Part shown: positions 17,874 through 20,270 of the stretch, in pieces
How positions within the stretch are numbered: position 1 is the first letter of the stretch
Layout: each line of letters opens with the position of its first letter
IMG/VR virus record: IMGVR_UViG_3300010155_000142
Location: 1-20,270 of that record
Direction: 5' to 3' (one strand)
Length of the DNA stretch: 20,270 bases
DNA from: a virus
Notes under the pieces: model-generated
The model's database searches: none
What the model was told of the DNA's origin: nothing
Seen by the model: the letters and a program-made list of their open reading frames with translations, nothing else
Translations under genes and position numbers: made by a program

Positions 17874-20270
17874 TTATTTCCCCTCCAAAGCCTCTATTCT
17901 TGCAGTAAGATCCTCTATTAATTTATTTTGGTCTTTCAAAGCTTTTAGCATAGGAGTAATTAACTTTCTGTAGCCAACACCTACTAACGTTTTGTTGCCT
18001 TCATTATCAACGTCATACTCGCAAAAATCTGTATTAACGAGTTCAACATCTTCAGCAATCAAACCATATTCAATTTCAGAGCTATAAGTATCTAAATAAT
18101 TCTTAACTGTCTTAGTATGTGTTTCCTCACCTACCTCAAAAGTTTCATCTGTTTTTTCATACTCTCTATAATTAAATGACACTGGGGATAGATTGTATAA
18201 CCAATCAATATTACTTAAGTCCTGTATGTTTGCTTTACTTTCGCGAATTGACGAAAGGTAGCCCATTTCACCCGAAGACGTTATATATACATCTCTAGAT
18301 CCGTATGCGATACCATTACTGTAAACGACAGGAGCCCATAACTCTCCATTATAGTTTATATACATACCAAGTGTGTTATTTACGCCGTTGCGTGAGTAAA
18401 ACTCTAGCTTACTACTGGCATTGGTGCCAACACCCGCGCCATGAGTAGTAGTTGATACACATTTAATCTGCGAGGCGTACTCAGCTTGCCCTGCATCTGT
18501 TCCTGAAAAAACTATATGACCAATCACATCATCCGCAACTATAGTGCCATCATTATTCACTAAGTTTAATATAGGTCCGTCCGACGCATCTCCTAAATTA
18601 CTTAGGCACATCACAGGATCACCGTCAACCTCGAACGTTATCGCATCTCCTGCACCACCTAAGTAGCCTTCGACGGTAGTGATAGAGGTATCTCCGTCTG
18701 CATCATCGATACCGCTTGCATTACCTGTAAGAGGACCTGAAAAACCGGTGGCTGTGACAGTGCTATTAAACGTAGCCGCTCCTCCAGATTCAATGGACGC
18801 GACTTCCGCGCTGCCTGCATATAATTTTAAATCGTTTCCAGTAGCACCAATACCTACAATAGTACCCGTGGCGTTATCAGCAAAGGTTATATATTGATTC
18901 GCATCGGTAGACTTGAATCTAGCAGTTTCTTCAAGCGCATTCTCAACTTGTAACGGTGCTACCAGAGAGGCACCATTCACACCTATACCTACAAAGCCGT
19001 CGTGGTTAATGCGCACTACTTCGTCAAGAGTGCTATCTGCCTGAGAAACAAAAAACGCCAATCCTGTACTTTCATCTGTATCATCATCATCCTCCCTCAT
19101 TGCTGCTATAGAAGCACCTGTTAGAGGGGTAGCATTATCAGAAGCAATCTTAAACTTGATACCTATGCCGGAGTTCGTGGTCTGGTCTACAACGTTACTA
19201 ACTGTATCAGTAGCCGAAATTTCCACAGGGTAATATATAGTATCAGCAGTTATAGTTTGTTCAACATGTAACAATGTATTTGGGTCGCTAAGTCCGATTC
19301 CCACCTTACCTTCGTGACTAATACGCATATGTTCTGTAACAACGTCATTATCATCGCCACTAAGATTGTTTTGTGTTAAAAACCTTAAAGCTGTTCCAGG
19401 GGAGGCAGACTCGAAGATGGCTTGTATTTGTGCCTGCACCTCTGTTGTATCATTGGTATAGCTGGCATCACTTGCTTTAAACTCTAGAGTGCCTAGAATT
19501 TGGTCGATTGATGCAGTTGTATCAGTATTTGTCAGTCTTATGGTGGGGTTATCTGCTTTTCTAACTTCAAAGTCTGTATCTGGCACAAAAGATGCGGTGC
19601 CTACGCCCAATTTACCATCTGCAATATTTATCCCAACGGCACCGGTACCCGTGCCCGCACCCAGTTGCATAATGTGAGTATCATTACTAAACTGAATTAA
19701 GCCTCTGGTTTGGAATCCTGCCGAAGCGTCATTAAATGCTAGATAACAATTATTGCCGTCTCCTGATGTTATATATTGGCTTACATTTCCAGAGTTTTTA
19801 ACCCATACTCCACCGGTACCGGATTCGCCATCAAGGGTACTCTGAAGCGTAAGTACTCCATCTGCTGTGAGTGTCATATCTGCAGCAGCAGCAGCAGTAT
19901 CAACAGTTGTTATAGCCAAATCTCCATTAGAACCTACTGTTAATGTGGCTGTATCATCTGTAGCACCTGTCATGGTAATTACTTTACCGTCTATTGCTAC
20001 ATCATCAACTGTTAATGCAGTTAAAGTGCCTAAAGATGTAATAGCTGTTTGAGCGGCCGTCGTAACTGTAGCCGCAGTACCGCTTGCATTACCTGTAAGA
20101 TCACCTGTAACATTACCAGTTACTTGAGTAGTTGTTAGAACTCCTGTACTTGGGTTATATGTTAATCCTGTGTCAGTTTCAATTCCTTGAGTTCCAGTAG
20201 CACCATCAACGAATGTTGGATATACTGTCTCGTCGGCGGTATTGTTAGCAGTTGCAGTAACAGAAGTTGC
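17874..20270 (-). CDS. Tail fibre/appendage protein with C-terminal S74 intramolecular chaperone (5' end outside window)
   Basis: The frame is open from the stop at 17874-17876 to the window edge, so at least 798 residues are encoded and the start lies beyond 20270. The visible part is low-complexity and Gly/Thr/Ala-rich with repeated LTGNASG units and tail-fibre-like strands. It includes several EVRKADNPTIRL, HMRISHEGKVGIG and VVRINHDGFVGIG blocks typical of phage fibre shafts. The last about 125 residues are a peptidase S74 chaperone: SIRESK carries the Ser-Lys dyad (Ser codon 18249-18251, Lys five residues later), followed by SFNYREY, YGLIAEDV and a C-terminal coiled coil (DQNKLIEDLTARIEALE). 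The chaperone should trimerise the fibre and then cut itself off just before that Ser. It is the only minus-strand gene and points convergently at the replication operon. Confidence 0.87.
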   Translation of the reverse strand, partial: ATSVTATANNTADETVYPTFVDGATGTQGIETDTGLTYNPSTGVLTTTQVTGNVTGDLTGNASGTAATVTTAAQTAITSLGTLTALTVDDVAIDGKVITMTGATDDTATLTVGSNGDLAITTVDTAAAAADMTLTADGVLTLQSTLDGESGTGGVWVKNSGNVSQYITSGDGNNCYLAFNDASAGFQTRGLIQFSNDTHIMQLGAGTGTGAVGINIADGKLGVGTASFVPDTDFEVRKADNPTIRLTNTDTTASIDQILGTLEFKASDASYTNDTTEVQAQIQAIFESASPGTALRFLTQNNLSGDDNDVVTEHMRISHEGKVGIGLSDPNTLLHVEQTITADTIYYPVEISATDTVSNVVDQTTNSGIGIKFKIASDNATPLTGASIAAMREDDDDTDESTGLAFFVSQADSTLDEVVRINHDGFVGIGVNGASLVAPLQVENALEETARFKSTDANQYITFADNATGTIVGIGATGNDLKLYAGSAEVASIESGGAATFNSTVTATGFSGPLTGNASGIDDADGDTSITTVEGYLGGAGDAITFEVDGDPVMCLSNLGDASDGPILNLVNNDGTIVADDVIGHIVFSGTDAGQAEYASQIKCVSTTTHGAGVGTNASSKLEFYSRNGVNNTLGMYINYNGELWAPVVYSNGIAYGSRDVYITSSGEMGYLSSIRESKANIQDLSNIDWLYNLSPVSFNYREYEKTDETFEVGEETHTKTVKNYLDTYSSEIEYGLIAEDVELVNTDFCEYDVDNEGNKTLVGVGYRKLITPMLKALKDQNKLIEDLTARIEALEGK
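18710..18732 (-). repeat. 23-bp direct repeat, copy 1, in the tail gene
   Basis: This is identical to 20078-20100. It encodes the LTGNASG shaft unit in the same frame. Perfect identity over 23 bp between units about 1.37 kb apart suggests recent duplication or gene conversion within the fibre shaft. Confidence 0.8.
19882..19897 (-). repeat. GCA/TGC trinucleotide run in the tail gene
   Basis: Five consecutive trinucleotides (plus-strand GCAGCAGCAGCAGCAG) encode most of a five-alanine stretch in VDTAAAAADM. Length changes by slippage would stay in frame. Confidence 0.7.
20078..20100 (-). repeat. 23-bp direct repeat, copy 2, in the tail gene
   Basis: This is the second copy of the repeat at 18710-18732, here within LTGNASGTAATVTT. 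Recombination between the copies would delete about 456 codons in frame. Confidence 0.8.

Noticed and set aside
1-20270. tRNA genes, CRISPR arrays, insertion sequences or integrase/attachment sites
   Set aside because: I saw no cloverleaf, spaced repeat array, transposase or integrase in the window.

Overview
The window looks like the replication and recombination module of a tailed, probably lytic, bacteriophage (Caudoviricetes). It runs into a small nucleotide-metabolism block and ends at the edge of a tail gene. The base composition is AT-rich, and genes are packed with 1-30 nt overlaps or short gaps. The genes form a complete phage replisome: NAD+-dependent DNA ligase in two halves, DnaB-type helicase, CHC2/Toprim primase, family A DNA polymerase, UvsW-like SF2 helicase, gp32-like single-strand binding protein, gp47/gp46 (SbcD/SbcC) recombination nuclease, PD-(D/E)xK resolvase and a free-standing 5' nuclease. 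Class II (B12-dependent) ribonucleotide reductase with thioredoxin, PhoH, and a collagen-like or fibre-like S74 protein are common in marine phages. A marine host is therefore plausible but not proven. Five nearly consensus sigma-70 promoters, all TTGAC(A/T)-17 bp-TATAAT-like, suggest these genes are read by the bacterial host RNA polymerase.

Layout. 1-2539: P1-ligA, P2-ligB, then an unknown protein with four HTH/Myb-like repeats. 2540-3957: a 68-bp gap with two hairpins, then the replicative helicase from a TTG start. 3958-7796: P3-primase, P4-HNH endonuclease (probable free-standing homing endonuclease) and DNA polymerase. 7780-10217: an unknown protein, PhoH-like ATPase and UvsW-like helicase. 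10226-15271: P5, an unknown 133-aa protein, SSB, gp47, gp46, Hjc-like nuclease and 5' nuclease, all tightly overlapping. 15271-17832: ribonucleotide reductase, a 24-codon CxxC micro-ORF, thioredoxin, a small frame-disrupted gene and a 69-aa coiled-coil protein, closed by a strong intrinsic terminator. 17874 to the window end: the only minus-strand gene, a tail-fibre-like protein ending in an S74 self-cleaving chaperone domain. It is truncated by the window edge.

How the genes work together. Primase and helicase open and prime the fork and the A-family polymerase copies it. The separate 5' nuclease and split ligase would process and seal Okazaki fragments. SSB, gp46/47, UvsW and the resolvase point to recombination-dependent replication and branch resolution as in T4. 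However, no T4-type clamp, clamp loader or B-family polymerase is visible. The RNR/thioredoxin block supplies dNTPs.

The most interesting points are regulatory or are small genes. P4 lies inside an inverted repeat that abuts the ribosome binding site of the HNH endonuclease. P5 overlaps the start codon of its gene. A C(UACG)G hairpin and a looped-out Shine-Dalgarno precede the TTG-started helicase. The polymerase carries a degenerate uracil-DNA-glycosylase-like N-terminus. A small gene behind thioredoxin requires a +1 frameshift to be read. All calls were made by eye from motifs; no database search was run.
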